A DNA stretch of 64,000 nucleotides from Streptomyces daqingensis (lineage in GTDB: Bacteria; Actinomycetota; Actinomycetes; Streptomycetales; Streptomycetaceae). Made by a program: the position numbers and the translations under genes. The notes under the pieces were generated by a model. It did not search any database and was not told where the DNA came from. It saw only the letters and a list, made by a program, of their open reading frames with translations. This document shows positions 34,672-46,129 of this stretch, piece after piece (position 1 is the first letter of the stretch; every line of letters starts with the position of its first letter). The DNA lies in contig NZ_BMMP01000012.1 of assembly GCF_014645895.1 (NCBI RefSeq), positions 186,001 to 250,000 of the forward strand, in the 5' to 3' direction.

Positions 34672-36345
34672 TCAGGGCTGGAAGTGCTCGTCCGCCGCCA
34701 CCTCGACCTCCAGCACGAGCGGACCGCTCCTGTCCGCCAGCTCCGGCAGCAGCCCCTCCAGTTCGGTCCGGAGCGCGTCGTAGCCGCTCACGCGGCGGGC
34801 GGGGCAGCCCAGGGAACGGGCGGCGGCGGCGATGCCGACCTCCTCGAACGCGGGCCAGGGCGCGGAGCGTCCGGCCTTCTCGGCGAGCCGGTCCATGATC
34901 GCGTACCTCCCGTTGGCGAGGACGACGAAGAGGACGCCCACCCGGTAATGGGCCGCCGTCCACAGCGCCTGGATCTGGTAGAGCGACGACCCGTCCCCGG
35001 CCACGGCCACGACGGGACGTTCCGGCGCCCCCATCCGCACGCCCACGGCGCCCGGCAGCGCGAACCCGAGCGCACCCATCGCCGCGCTGAGGAAGCCCAG
35101 CGGGCGGCGCGCGGGCACCAGCGCGTGCAGGTCCGGCCGGCTCGACGGCGTCTCCTCGACCAGCACGGTCTCCGGCGGGAGCAGCCGGGCCAGCTCTGCC
35201 AGGACGTGCGCGGCGTGCAGCGGCTCACCCTCCGCGGGCGGAGTCGGCGGAACGGGCCTCTCCCGCCGGGGCCGCCGCCGCGGGGCCGCCCCGGCACGGC
35301 CATCGCCCGCGGAAGCCCCGCCGTCGCACGTACCCGGCGCGCCGCCCGCAGCGGCCGCCGGCTCACCGGCCTTCGCCGCCAGCGCCTCGCAGAACGCGGG
35401 CAGCGGGGCGACGACGGCCACCTCCACCGGGGCCCGGCGCGCCTCCGCCGGGTCGTCCGTGACGAGCGCCAGTCGCGTGCCCGGCCCGGTCAGGGCCCCG
35501 CTCTCGTACGGGTACTGGCGGAAGACGGGCGCGCCGACCGTCAGCACCAGGTCGTAGGGGGCCAGCGCCGACCGCAGTCTCGGGCGGTCGGCCGGCAGGT
35601 GCCCGGCGAAGCAGGGATGGTCCTGCGGGAAGCCCGCCCGCGCGCCGAACGACTCCTGCCAGACGTCGCAGTCCAGCCGTTCGGCCAGCGCCGTCAGGGC
35701 CTCCCATGTGACGGGGTGGTCCGCCCCGGCCCCCACGACGAGGGCCGGGGCGGACGCCGAGCCGAGGAGAGCGGCGATCTCACCGGCCGCCGCGGCGTCG
35801 GCGCCGGCCGGCAGGCGCAGCTCGTCCGGGGCGGGGAGCGGCAGGCTCTCGGCGGGCTGCGCCCAGTCGTCCATGGGCACGATGACGAGGGCGGGGCCCC
35901 GCATCGTCCGGGCGGCGTGCACAGCGCGGGCGAGGGCGCCGGGGACGTCCTGCGCGCGGGGCGGCGTCTCCGTCGTCACCGGGTAGTCGCCCGCGAGCTG
36001 CTCCAAGTGCCCCGCGAGGAAAGGCTCCTGGACCAGATGGCGCCGGTCCTGCTGGCCCACGATCACCACCAGCGGCGCCTTGTTGACGCGCGCGGTGGAC
36101 AGGGCGCCCACGGCGTTGCCCAGTCCGGCGGTGGTGTGCAGCAGGGCGAGGGCGGGGGCGTCCCGTGCGAGGGCGTATCCGGTCGCCGCGCCCACGACGG
36201 AACCCTCGTGGAGCGCGAGGACGAACCGGATGTCGTCGGGGAGGCCGGCGAGGAACGGCACCTCCGTGGAACCGGGGTTGGCGAACACGGTGGTCAGGCC
36301 GTACCGGCGCATGACCTCCAGGGCGGCCTCACGGACGGTCTGCAT
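34672..36345 (-). CDS. mdlC: Benzoylformate decarboxylase
   Basis: Thiamine diphosphate enzyme, 557 aa, converting benzoylformate to benzaldehyde and CO2 in the mandelate pathway. The catalytic residues match the Pseudomonas enzyme by number as well as context: Ser26 (NPGST), Glu47 (ALHEG) and His70 (LHTTAG); His249 in FAGHLPADRP may be the second catalytic His. The ThDP/Mg motif is GDGSSLYQIQALWTAAHY ... NGRYAIMD. It is longer than the usual 528 aa because of an Ala/Pro/Arg-rich insert around residues 330-375. ATG at 36345 fits the numbering. It is 77 nt after the MFS gene, likely one operon. Confidence 0.92.
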   Translation of the reverse strand: MQTVREAALEVMRRYGLTTVFANPGSTEVPFLAGLPDDIRFVLALHEGSVVGAATGYALARDAPALALLHTTAGLGNAVGALSTARVNKAPLVVIVGQQDRRHLVQEPFLAGHLEQLAGDYPVTTETPPRAQDVPGALARAVHAARTMRGPALVIVPMDDWAQPAESLPLPAPDELRLPAGADAAAAGEIAALLGSASAPALVVGAGADHPVTWEALTALAERLDCDVWQESFGARAGFPQDHPCFAGHLPADRPRLRSALAPYDLVLTVGAPVFRQYPYESGALTGPGTRLALVTDDPAEARRAPVEVAVVAPLPAFCEALAAKAGEPAAAAGGAPGTCDGGASAGDGRAGAAPRRRPRRERPVPPTPPAEGEPLHAAHVLAELARLLPPETVLVEETPSSRPDLHALVPARRPLGFLSAAMGALGFALPGAVGVRMGAPERPVVAVAGDGSSLYQIQALWTAAHYRVGVLFVVLANGRYAIMDRLAEKAGRSAPWPAFEEVGIAAAARSLGCPARRVSGYDALRTELEGLLPELADRSGPLVLEVEVAADEHFQP

Positions 36346-36422
36346 GGCAGCGGGGTCTCCTGGTTCATGGTGCGGCTGCGGTCCGCGTCCACGGCGGGGC
36401 CGGGGAGCACGTCGCGGGTGGG

Positions 36423-37913
36423 TCAGGCGTCGGCAGGCGGCCGGTATCGGACCTGCGTGAGGATGCAGAAGCCGACGACGACGATGGCCGCGTCCATCCA
36501 CACCGCGGCGGCCCACCCGCCGGTCCTGTCGCGGAGCACACCGCTGATCGCCGGGGAGAGCACCGCGCCCATCTCACCGATGAGGTTCTCCATCCCGAAC
36601 GCCGAGCCGCGCAGCCGGGGCGGCGCCAGTTCGGCCGTCAGCGCGTGGCCCACCGGCTGGAGGGCGTTGAAGAAGAGGCTCGCGGTGAACAGCAGCAGCC
36701 CCATGATCCACAGGGACGGCCGGGCAGCCGCACTGAGATACCAGGCGAAGGCCACCGTCAGCACGGCCTGGACGCCCGTGAAGGTCAGCATCATCCCCTT
36801 GCGTCCCCAGCCGCGCCGCAGCCCGTGGTCCGAGAGCCAGCCGCCCGCGGGGAAGCCGAGGATGCCGGCGCCCGCGTTGAACCCGGCGGTCAGCGCGGCG
36901 TTCATGAACGAGGAGTCGGCCGCGCCCGCGACGATGGAGACGGACCAGAAGCTGAAGAACCACAGGTTCCACAGGATCGCGATGTTGCAGACGTACAGGA
37001 GGAACAGGTCGCGGTTCCTGATGACCGGGCCGATCTCCGTGCCCTTGCGGGCCAGCGCGAAGAGCACCAGGCCGACGGCGAGGGCGACTTCGAGCAGCGC
37101 GACCCACAGTTCCGACAGTCCCGCGCTCGTCCCCAGCCAGTAGACGGCCATGACGAGACCGAGCGAGACGGCGGCGTACGCGCCCAGGTGCAGCGTCGCC
37201 CGGGACAGCCCGGAGAACGTCAGATGCGCGCGGAACCACCACCCGACGACCACGCCCACCACGACGGTCGCAAGGCCCAGCACCCAGAAGACCATGCGCC
37301 ACGCGTCGACGTGCGCCAGGAACAGCTCGCCGAACTCCACAAGTTCGGGGGTGAAGACGATCGCGATCGTGATGCCGATGGACAGGCCCGTGATGACGAC
37401 GCCCATGGCCAGACTGCGGTCGCGCTCGGGCGTCGTCGCGGTGATCAGCGTCCGGTCGTTCGAGTAGAAGGCTCCCTCACCGAGCCCCGTGACGACGCGT
37501 ACGACGATGAACGCGACGAGCCCGCCGATGAAGCCGGTGAGCAGCGTCGCCACGCCCGCCCACAGCAGGCTGACGACGATGAGCGTCCGGTGGCCGTAGC
37601 GGTCGCCGAGGTAGCCGCCGGGGAACTGCGTGAGCATGTAGCCCGCGAAGAAGAGGCCGCCGACGAGGCCGCCGAGGGCGTGGGGGTTCTCCGCGTCGGC
37701 GAGGAACCCCACCCCGTTGTCGATCATCCACGTCACCACGGGGCCCGTGACCGCGCGGTCGGCGGCGCTGACCGTCCAGCCGAGCAGCAGCAGGACCCAC
37801 AGGGTGTGCCACGAGCGCCACCGCCGGCGCCCTCCGGGCTCCGTGGTCTCGCTGGTCTCCGCGCCCTCCGTGCCCTGCTCGGCCGAAGAGGGGTCTCCCG
37901 GTACGGCTTTCAT
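36423..37913 (-). CDS. MFS transporter, probably for an aromatic acid
   Basis: Major facilitator superfamily permease, 496 aa, about 12 membrane segments. LGDRYGHRTLIVV (loop 2-3) is the family motif A. The pattern DRAVTGPVVTWMIDN in TM1 and GEGAFYSNDRTLIT in TM4 resembles anion:cation symporters for aromatic acids and sugar acids. Being upstream of mdlC in the same direction, it probably imports mandelate or benzoylformate; this is inference. ATG at 37913 has GGAGAACC directly upstream. Divergent from the IclR regulator. Confidence 0.88.
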   Translation of the reverse strand: MKAVPGDPSSAEQGTEGAETSETTEPGGRRRWRSWHTLWVLLLLGWTVSAADRAVTGPVVTWMIDNGVGFLADAENPHALGGLVGGLFFAGYMLTQFPGGYLGDRYGHRTLIVVSLLWAGVATLLTGFIGGLVAFIVVRVVTGLGEGAFYSNDRTLITATTPERDRSLAMGVVITGLSIGITIAIVFTPELVEFGELFLAHVDAWRMVFWVLGLATVVVGVVVGWWFRAHLTFSGLSRATLHLGAYAAVSLGLVMAVYWLGTSAGLSELWVALLEVALAVGLVLFALARKGTEIGPVIRNRDLFLLYVCNIAILWNLWFFSFWSVSIVAGAADSSFMNAALTAGFNAGAGILGFPAGGWLSDHGLRRGWGRKGMMLTFTGVQAVLTVAFAWYLSAAARPSLWIMGLLLFTASLFFNALQPVGHALTAELAPPRLRGSAFGMENLIGEMGAVLSPAISGVLRDRTGGWAAAVWMDAAIVVVGFCILTQVRYRPPADA

Positions 37914-38030
37914 GGGTTCTCCGGTTCTCCGTGGCTGTTGGTGCTGTGACGGACGCCCGGGCCGCGAACGTGGGGGGACGGCAGGCGGAGCCAAGCTAGG
38001 CACGCGCAGTGGCTGGCGGAACATGAGGGC

Positions 38031-38036
38031 TAGACT
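38031..38036 (+). promoter_or_regulatory. Putative -10 element giving a leaderless iclR mRNA
   Basis: TAGACT (TANNNT form) lies 8 nt before the ATG at 38045, which would place the transcription start at or next to the start codon. No Shine-Dalgarno precedes this ATG. No good -35 was seen, so the call is tentative. Confidence 0.4.
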
Positions 38037-38044
38037 TTTCTGCT

Positions 38045-38815
38045 ATGCCGAACGAGTCGAACGGTTCCGATGACGCCTACGCCGCCAGCTCCGTCGGCAA
38101 CGCGCTGCGGACGCTCGTCTTCCTGCGGGGCCGTCAGGACGCCCGGCTCACCGACATCAGCGACCACCTGGGAGTCGCCCGCTCCACCGCGCACCGCCTG
38201 CTGACGACGCTCCGCGGCCACGGCTTCGTCGAGCAGGAACCCGCCGGCCGCCGCTACCGCCTGGGGCCCGTCCTGCTCGGCCTCGCCAGGGGCCCCGTCG
38301 ACGAGCCCTCGCTCCTCCGGGTCGCGCGTCCCCACCTCTTCCGGCTGCGCGACACCGCGGCCGAGACGTCCAACCTGCTCGTCCTCGACGGCCCGGACTC
38401 ACGCTTCGCCGACGGCGTCGAAGGCCCCCACCCGCTGCGCGTGGGTACCCGCACCGGGGACCGCGTCCCCGCCTACGCGACCGCGGGCGGCAAGGCACTG
38501 CTGGCCGAACTCCCCCCGGAGGCCTCACGCACGCGCTACCGCCGCGGGCTGCGGCGCCTGACCTCCGCCACCCTCCCCGACGTGAACGCGCTCCTGGACG
38601 ACCTGATCGCCACCCGCGCCCGCGGCTACGCCCTCAACATCGACGAGAGCGTCACCGGCGTACACGGCGTGGGCGTCCCCGTCCACGACCGCTACGGCAC
38701 CTGCGTGGCCGCGGTGACGGTCTCCGCGCCCAGCACGCGGATGGACGTGGCCCGAGCCGCCGAACTGGCCCCGCTGCTGCGGCAGACCGCCGAACGGATC
38801 GGCGCGGAGCTGTAG
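38045..38815 (+). CDS. IclR-family transcriptional regulator
   Basis: IclR regulator, 256 aa. N-terminal winged helix (VGNALRTLVFLRGRQDARLTDISDHLGVARSTAHRLLTTLRGHGFVEQ in segments 17-63), then a GAF-like effector domain (VPAYATAGGKALLAELPPE; GYALNIDESVTGVHGVGVPV; CVAAVTVSAPSTRM). Probably senses mandelate/benzoylformate or a product and controls the divergent MFS-mdlC operon through the 131-nt gap. Effector and direction of control are inferred. Confidence 0.9.
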   Translation: MPNESNGSDDAYAASSVGNALRTLVFLRGRQDARLTDISDHLGVARSTAHRLLTTLRGHGFVEQEPAGRRYRLGPVLLGLARGPVDEPSLLRVARPHLFRLRDTAAETSNLLVLDGPDSRFADGVEGPHPLRVGTRTGDRVPAYATAGGKALLAELPPEASRTRYRRGLRRLTSATLPDVNALLDDLIATRARGYALNIDESVTGVHGVGVPVHDRYGTCVAAVTVSAPSTRMDVARAAELAPLLRQTAERIGAEL

Positions 38816-39288
38816 CCGGGGCGGACGTCCGGGCACGGCCCGCGGCACACGCCCGCCACCCTCGTGCGTCGGCCGCGCGGGCGCCCGCGTCGCCGGCGCA
38901 GCCGTCCCGGACGTCCCCGACGTCCGGTCTCCCTGTCGCCGCGGCTGAGGATCCCGCCGCGCCGCCGGCTCGCCCCCACCTCACCCTCGCCCGACCCGAG
39001 CCGGACGGGCCGCCGTTGAGCGTGCTCACCGCGCCCCGGCCGGACGCGGTCACAGCGCAGCACCCGGCCCGGGGCAGCCTCCACCGCCGGGACAGCCTCA
39101 GGCACTTCCGCCGCGTGGCCGGCGCACGGGCACCCCTGCGTCCGTCACCGGAGCCGGGGACGCGGGGGCACCGGCCCGCCTCCACCGGCCGTACGGGTGC
39201 GCCGGAGTACGGCACCGCCGCGTCCCGGCCGCACCGCCCCCGCGAGGCCCCGCTGGACGTCCCCGCGCAGTTCGTGGAGGGTTCCGCC
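38816..39288. other. 473-nt GC-rich region without a supported gene
   Basis: An open frame from 39016 leads into the MFS gene, but its translation (Arg/Pro/Ala-rich) matches nothing recognisable, so it is treated as leader. It presumably holds the promoter of the MFS gene at 39289. No hairpin terminator was identified after the iclR gene. Confidence 0.4.
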
Positions 39289-40836
39289 ATGGCGTACTCG
39301 GCAGCCCGCAAGCGGACCGTACTGATCACCCTGTGCACCGGCCTGTTCATGGCGATGCTCGACAACCTCGTGGTGACCACCGCTCTGCCCAGCATCGGCA
39401 CAGCTCTGCGGTCCGGAACGTCCGGGCTGCAGTGGGTCGTCGAGGCCTACAGCGTCGTCTTCGCCGCGCTCCTCCTCACCGGCGGAACACTCGGCGACCG
39501 CTACGGACGGCGTCGCGTCTACCTCGCCGGACTCGCCCTCTTCACCGCCGGCTCCGCCCTGTGCGCGCTCGCGCAGGACGTGGAGGTGCTGATCGCGGGG
39601 CGCGCCGTGCAGGGGATCGGCGCCGCGGCTCTCACGCCGGGGACGCTGGCGATCCTGCGGCACGTCTTCACCGAACCCGGGGAACGGGCCCGCGCGATCG
39701 GCGTCAACAGCGGAGTCTCCGGCGCCGGGCTGGCCATCGGGCCGGTGCTCGGCGGCCCGCTGGTCGACAACTTCGGCTGGGCCAGCGCCTTCTGGATCAA
39801 CGTGCCCGTCGGGATCGCGGGACTGATCGTCGCCGCCCGGGTCCTCCCGGAAGTGCCGCGCTCCACGGCGAAACCCGATCTCGCCGGGCAGATCACCGCC
39901 GTGACGGGGCTCGCCGCGCTCGTCCTCACCCTCATCGAGGGCCCCGTGCACGGCTGGACCCACCCGCTCGTACTCGGCGGCCTCGCGGTCAGCGTCGTGG
40001 CCCTGGCCGCGTTCGTCGCCCTCGAACTCCGCGTCGGCGCACCCATGCTGGACCTTCGCCTGCTGACGTCCCGCACCACGGGGACCGCCGCCCTGTCCGG
40101 GTTCACCGTCGGCTTCGGCTTCTTCGGCCTGACGGTCTTCCTCACCATGTACCTGCAGTACGTCCTGGGCTGGTCCGCCACCTCCGCCGGGCTGGCCATG
40201 CTCCCCGCGACGGTCTTCACCGGCCTCACGGCGTTCCTGACCGGCCGCATCTGCGCCCGCTTCGGCTCCCGGCTCCCCCTCGCCGGCGGACTGCTGCTGC
40301 TCGGCACGGGCCTCGCGGGGCTGACGTTCCACGGCGCCGACGCCGCCTTCGCCGAGTTCGGCTGGCTCATGCCGGTGCTCGGCACCGGGTTCGGCATGAC
40401 GGTCGCCGCCACGTCGATCACCGTGTTGGAGGGGGCGCCGCCGGAGCGGGCGGGAATGGCGTCTGCCACCGTCAACATGCTCCGCGAGGTCGGCGGCGTG
40501 GCCGGAGTGGCGGTGATGGGCGCCGTGCTGACCGCGCGGTTCGCAGCCGTCCTGCGCGGCGAACTGCCCGCCGGCGGGCCCGCGGCGGACGGCGTCGCGC
40601 ACTCGGTGACCGCCGGCGGCGGCACCGGCCTCGGCAGTACGGGCGCGCTTCCGGCCCGCCTGGAGCGAGCCGTCGAGGAGTCGTTCGTCGCCGGACTCCA
40701 CCTCGCCCTGTGGGTCGGCGCGGGCGCCCTGCTCGCCACGGCGGCACTCGTACTGCTGCGCATGCGAGGGCCGCGCCACGAATTCGGCACGGAGAGGCCG
40801 GCGACGGCCCGTCAGGAACGCAGGACAGCGGCCTGA
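39289..40836 (+). CDS. DHA2-family (14-TM) drug MFS transporter
   Basis: Drug:H+ antiporter of the EmrB/QacA group, 515 aa. TM1 region CTGLFMAMLDNLVVTTALPSI, motif A GDRYGRRRVYLAG, and motif C GAGLAIGPVLGG in TM5 are characteristic. It would export toxic organic compounds. ATG at 39289 has GGAGG 8 nt upstream; 91 more in-frame codons back to 39016 are rejected as non-conserved. No regulator is adjacent except the unrelated IclR. Confidence 0.9.
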   Translation: MAYSAARKRTVLITLCTGLFMAMLDNLVVTTALPSIGTALRSGTSGLQWVVEAYSVVFAALLLTGGTLGDRYGRRRVYLAGLALFTAGSALCALAQDVEVLIAGRAVQGIGAAALTPGTLAILRHVFTEPGERARAIGVNSGVSGAGLAIGPVLGGPLVDNFGWASAFWINVPVGIAGLIVAARVLPEVPRSTAKPDLAGQITAVTGLAALVLTLIEGPVHGWTHPLVLGGLAVSVVALAAFVALELRVGAPMLDLRLLTSRTTGTAALSGFTVGFGFFGLTVFLTMYLQYVLGWSATSAGLAMLPATVFTGLTAFLTGRICARFGSRLPLAGGLLLLGTGLAGLTFHGADAAFAEFGWLMPVLGTGFGMTVAATSITVLEGAPPERAGMASATVNMLREVGGVAGVAVMGAVLTARFAAVLRGELPAGGPAADGVAHSVTAGGGTGLGSTGALPARLERAVEESFVAGLHLALWVGAGALLATAALVLLRMRGPRHEFGTERPATARQERRTAA

Positions 40837-40923
40837 CGGAAGGGCAGCAGGAGCGTCGTCTGCCCGGTTGGCCCGGTTCTCTGCCACGGACGAGGCCCCG
40901 TTGGCGGCGGACCCGCCTACGAT

Positions 40924-41661
40924 GTGGCCATGGCTGGTGAACTGGCGTCACCGAGCACGTGGGCCGGGGCGATCGAGGTCTCCCTGCCCTTCACCGGGCG
41001 GTGGCGCGTCGAGAACAGCCCTGCCAGGCGCGTACCGAGCCACGGGACCGACATGTTCGGCGGGCGGTACGCCATCGACTTCGTCGGTGTCGACGAACGC
41101 CACCGGACAGCCGGCAGCCGCAGCTGGCGGACCTTCCTGGCCACGGAACCGCCGGACCTCTTCTACGCGTTCGGCCGGCCGGTCTCGGCCCCCAGGGACG
41201 GCACCGTCGTCGCCGTCCACGACGGCGAACACGATCACGAAGCCCGCCGGTCCCAGCCCGCGCTGGTGCCCTACGCACTGGGCCAGGCCGCACGGGTCCG
41301 CCGGGGGGTGAACGCCATCGCGGGCAACCACGTGGTCATCTCGGTCCGGGACAGCGGCACTTTCCTGCTCCTTGCACATCTGCGGGCCGGCTCGATCAGC
41401 GTGTCCGCCGGCGAGAAGGTCGCGGAGGGCCAGTACGTCGGCGACTGCGGCAACTCGGGCAACTCCACCCAGCCGCATGTCCACATGCAGGCCATGACCA
41501 GTGCCGATCCGTCAGTCGCACGGGGTGTGCCGATGCTCTTCCGGCGGTTCCGCGAGTGGCCTTCGGGCCCTGACCGTCCCACGGTCAGGGAGCGGGCGGT
41601 CCCGGGTGAGCGCACGGTCGTCCAGTCCCTGCCGACCCCGCCGACGACACCCGGACGCTGA
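40924..41661 (+). CDS. M23/LytM-like peptidase-fold protein without signal peptide
   Basis: LytM/M23-type beta-sandwich protein, 245 aa, recognisable from RPVSAPRDGTVVAVHDGEHDH, NAIAGNHVVISV, AGEKVAEGQYVGDCGNSGNS and HVHMQ (second metal motif HxH). The first ligand motif is unusual: SHGTDMFGGRYAID offers His40 with Asp43 or Asp52 instead of the standard HxxxD. No signal peptide or membrane segment, so a cytoplasmic location or non-classical role is likely. GTG 40924 or ATG 40930 may start it. Unlinked to its neighbours. Confidence 0.75.
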   Translation: MAMAGELASPSTWAGAIEVSLPFTGRWRVENSPARRVPSHGTDMFGGRYAIDFVGVDERHRTAGSRSWRTFLATEPPDLFYAFGRPVSAPRDGTVVAVHDGEHDHEARRSQPALVPYALGQAARVRRGVNAIAGNHVVISVRDSGTFLLLAHLRAGSISVSAGEKVAEGQYVGDCGNSGNSTQPHVHMQAMTSADPSVARGVPMLFRRFREWPSGPDRPTVRERAVPGERTVVQSLPTPPTTPGR

Positions 41662-41775
41662 GCACGTCCCGCGTTCGCGTAACCCCGTCACGCCGGAGCC
41701 GTCCGTCGACGACGCCCATCCGGAATCCAGCAAAGCCCGCCCGCCCCATCCGCCGCGCAGGCTCGCGCACAGATG

Positions 41776-41809
41776 AAGGGGCGGCACCTCCGCACAGGTG
41801 CCGCCCCTT
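41776..41809. terminator. Intrinsic terminator between M23-like gene and ppdK
   Basis: Perfect 14-bp stem AAGGGGCGGCACCT / AGGTGCCGCCCCTT, loop CCGCAC, followed by one more T. Convergent genes on both sides can use it. Confidence 0.88.
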
Positions 41810-41930
41810 TCGCGTCCCCTGCCGTGCGCCGCCGGTGAGGGTGGGCGGGCGGTGGCCGGCTGGGGGGATCAGGCCCGCGAACGGCCTGGCCGGGGGCTTC
41901 CGGGACCTGTCGCGCCCGGAAGCCGCCGTG

Positions 41931-44636
<2,706 letters not shown>

Positions 44637-45156
44637 CGGACTCGACCCCTCGTGGACGGTTGCCCTGACGGCGGGGAGCGTACCCAGATCCAAGGCGCAG
44701 AGGTACGTCCGGCAATGCGCCACAGGGCGGTAACCACCCGTCCGCCCGGGGATCGAAGGCAGCGGCTGTCCCGTCTGGCCTCAGAGATCGACTCCACAAG
44801 TCGAAGCGACCGGTGCGCAGCGGAAGCAGCGAACCGGAATCCACCACTCTCGGTGAGATCGGGTTTCGGGAGGTGAATCTAGGCCGGGTAAAGTGCGGGG
44901 TCGCTCCTTGGAGATATAGACCGCACAAGTGAGCGCTCATTTGAGCGCGACCTCTATCAAGGTGGCGAGAATCACGCCTACGAGGGACCGAGAAATCTCA
45001 CGATGCGGACGCTTCGTCTGAGGCGAGGCACCCGGTGCCACGTCGCCTTTCGGCCTCAGGTGAAGACGGCGAACCGGCCCGCCCGCCGGGGCTCCACCGC
45101 CCCGCCGGATCGGCAGACGTACCGGGACTCGGGCGGTCAGACGGCCGCAGGGACTC
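44637..45156. other. 520-nt gene-free leader/intergenic region upstream of ppdK
   Basis: No coding or RNA gene is supported. It contains TATAGA (44915-44920), TAGATT on the reverse strand (44876-44881), and the TGAGCGCTCA palindrome cluster. The ppdK transcript may have a leader of 200 nt or more. The Gfo/Idh gene ends at its far edge without an obvious hairpin. Confidence 0.4.
44930..44948. promoter_or_regulatory. Nested palindrome, candidate operator upstream of ppdK
   Basis: TGAGCGCTCA (44930-44939) is a perfect 10-bp palindrome; with the next bases it also forms GCGCTCA-TT-TGAGCGC (44933-44948). Three TGAGCGC-type half-sites within 19 bp suggest a dimeric repressor site. No regulator gene is adjacent. 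Confidence 0.45.
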
Positions 45157-46056
45157 TCATGAGCCCTGCGAGCCGCTGCCGGCGGCCTGCGCCAGCAGCT
45201 CCTGAAGCCGCAGACCCCGGCGTACGTCGATGTCCGAGGAGCGGTTCGCCCGCACCGCTGCCGCGAACTCGCCACGGAGGACGGGCCAGGCCTCCTCGTG
45301 GTCGAAGTCCGCGGTGTCGTAGACGAGTTCCTCGTCCTGCCCGTAGAGCTCGACGCGCGTGAGGGCCCTCGGCAGCCGCACCGCGCCGGACAGCGAGGCC
45401 TGGCTGACGGCGCCGTTCTCGTGCTCGCACGACAGCTCTATCCACCGGCGCGCGTCGCCCGTCGCCCGTACCGAGGCGACGGGCGAGACCGCCATGTCGA
45501 GCAGGTCCAGCAAGTGCGGGCCGAGATCGAGCAGTGCGCCGTGCTCCAGGCGCCAGCCGGTGGCCATCTCGCCGCCGAGGAAGGCGCCGTGCAGGAAGCA
45601 GGAACGAGCTCCATGGACCTTCAACTGCGCGGCGCGGGCGAGGAATTCACGGGTGCGGGGGTGGTAGCGCTTGCTGAGGACCAGCTGCGAGACCACGCCG
45701 CTCTCCGCCACCGCGTCGGCGAGCGTGCGGGCCGAGGCCAGGTCGAGTCCGAGGGGCTTCTCCAGCAGCAGCGCGCGGCCCGCCCGCGCCGCCCTTACGG
45801 CCAGCTCCGCCTGCACGGAGGGTGGTACCGCGAAGGCCACCGCCTCGCAGGAGCCGAGGAGTTCGTCGAAGGAGGCCGCGGGGGCCGCCCCGTGCTCGGC
45901 GGCGATCTGCTGTGCGGCTTCGGGCCGCCGCGCCCACACCGAGACGAGTGCGGTCTCCGGGCCTGCGGCCAGCATGCGCGCGTGCATGCCCCGCGCCCAC
46001 GGGCCGGCTCCGACGAGGCCGACGCGTATCGGCTCGTCCGTCCAGGGAGCGGTCAT
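45157..46056 (-). CDS. Gfo/Idh/MocA-family oxidoreductase
   Basis: NAD(P)-dependent sugar/polyol oxidoreductase, 299 aa. Rossmann motif GAGPWA (16-21) and the family motif EKP at 99-101 (LLLEKPLGL). The C-terminal domain contains HGALLDLGPHLLDLLDMA, with candidate catalytic Asp/His. Such enzymes oxidise ring hydroxyls of sugars, inositols or glycosides. Last gene of the binding-protein operon, 73 nt after the ROK gene. ATG at 46056 was chosen from the conserved IRVGLVGAG; 34 in-frame codons upstream are rejected. Confidence 0.88.
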   Translation of the reverse strand: MTAPWTDEPIRVGLVGAGPWARGMHARMLAAGPETALVSVWARRPEAAQQIAAEHGAAPAASFDELLGSCEAVAFAVPPSVQAELAVRAARAGRALLLEKPLGLDLASARTLADAVAESGVVSQLVLSKRYHPRTREFLARAAQLKVHGARSCFLHGAFLGGEMATGWRLEHGALLDLGPHLLDLLDMAVSPVASVRATGDARRWIELSCEHENGAVSQASLSGAVRLPRALTRVELYGQDEELVYDTADFDHEEAWPVLRGEFAAAVRANRSSDIDVRRGLRLQELLAQAAGSGSQGS

Positions 46057-46129
46057 GGGGTGTCCTTCCGTCGGGGCCTCCCCCGGCGGGGAGTTGAGAG
46101 GTTCGGGCAGTTCGGATGTCGGATGGGTC

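Noticed and set aside
34594..37143. Long forward open frame opposite mdlC and the MFS gene
   Set aside because: Both reverse genes have intact catalytic or membrane features; the forward product is low-complexity.
39016..39288. In-frame extension or separate small gene before the DHA2 MFS gene
   Set aside because: Arg/Pro/Ala-rich, no family match, and a clear GGAGG-ATG start at 39289.
44637..45156. Possible structured RNA or riboswitch upstream of ppdK
   Set aside because: Only short palindromes seen; no known riboswitch core motif.
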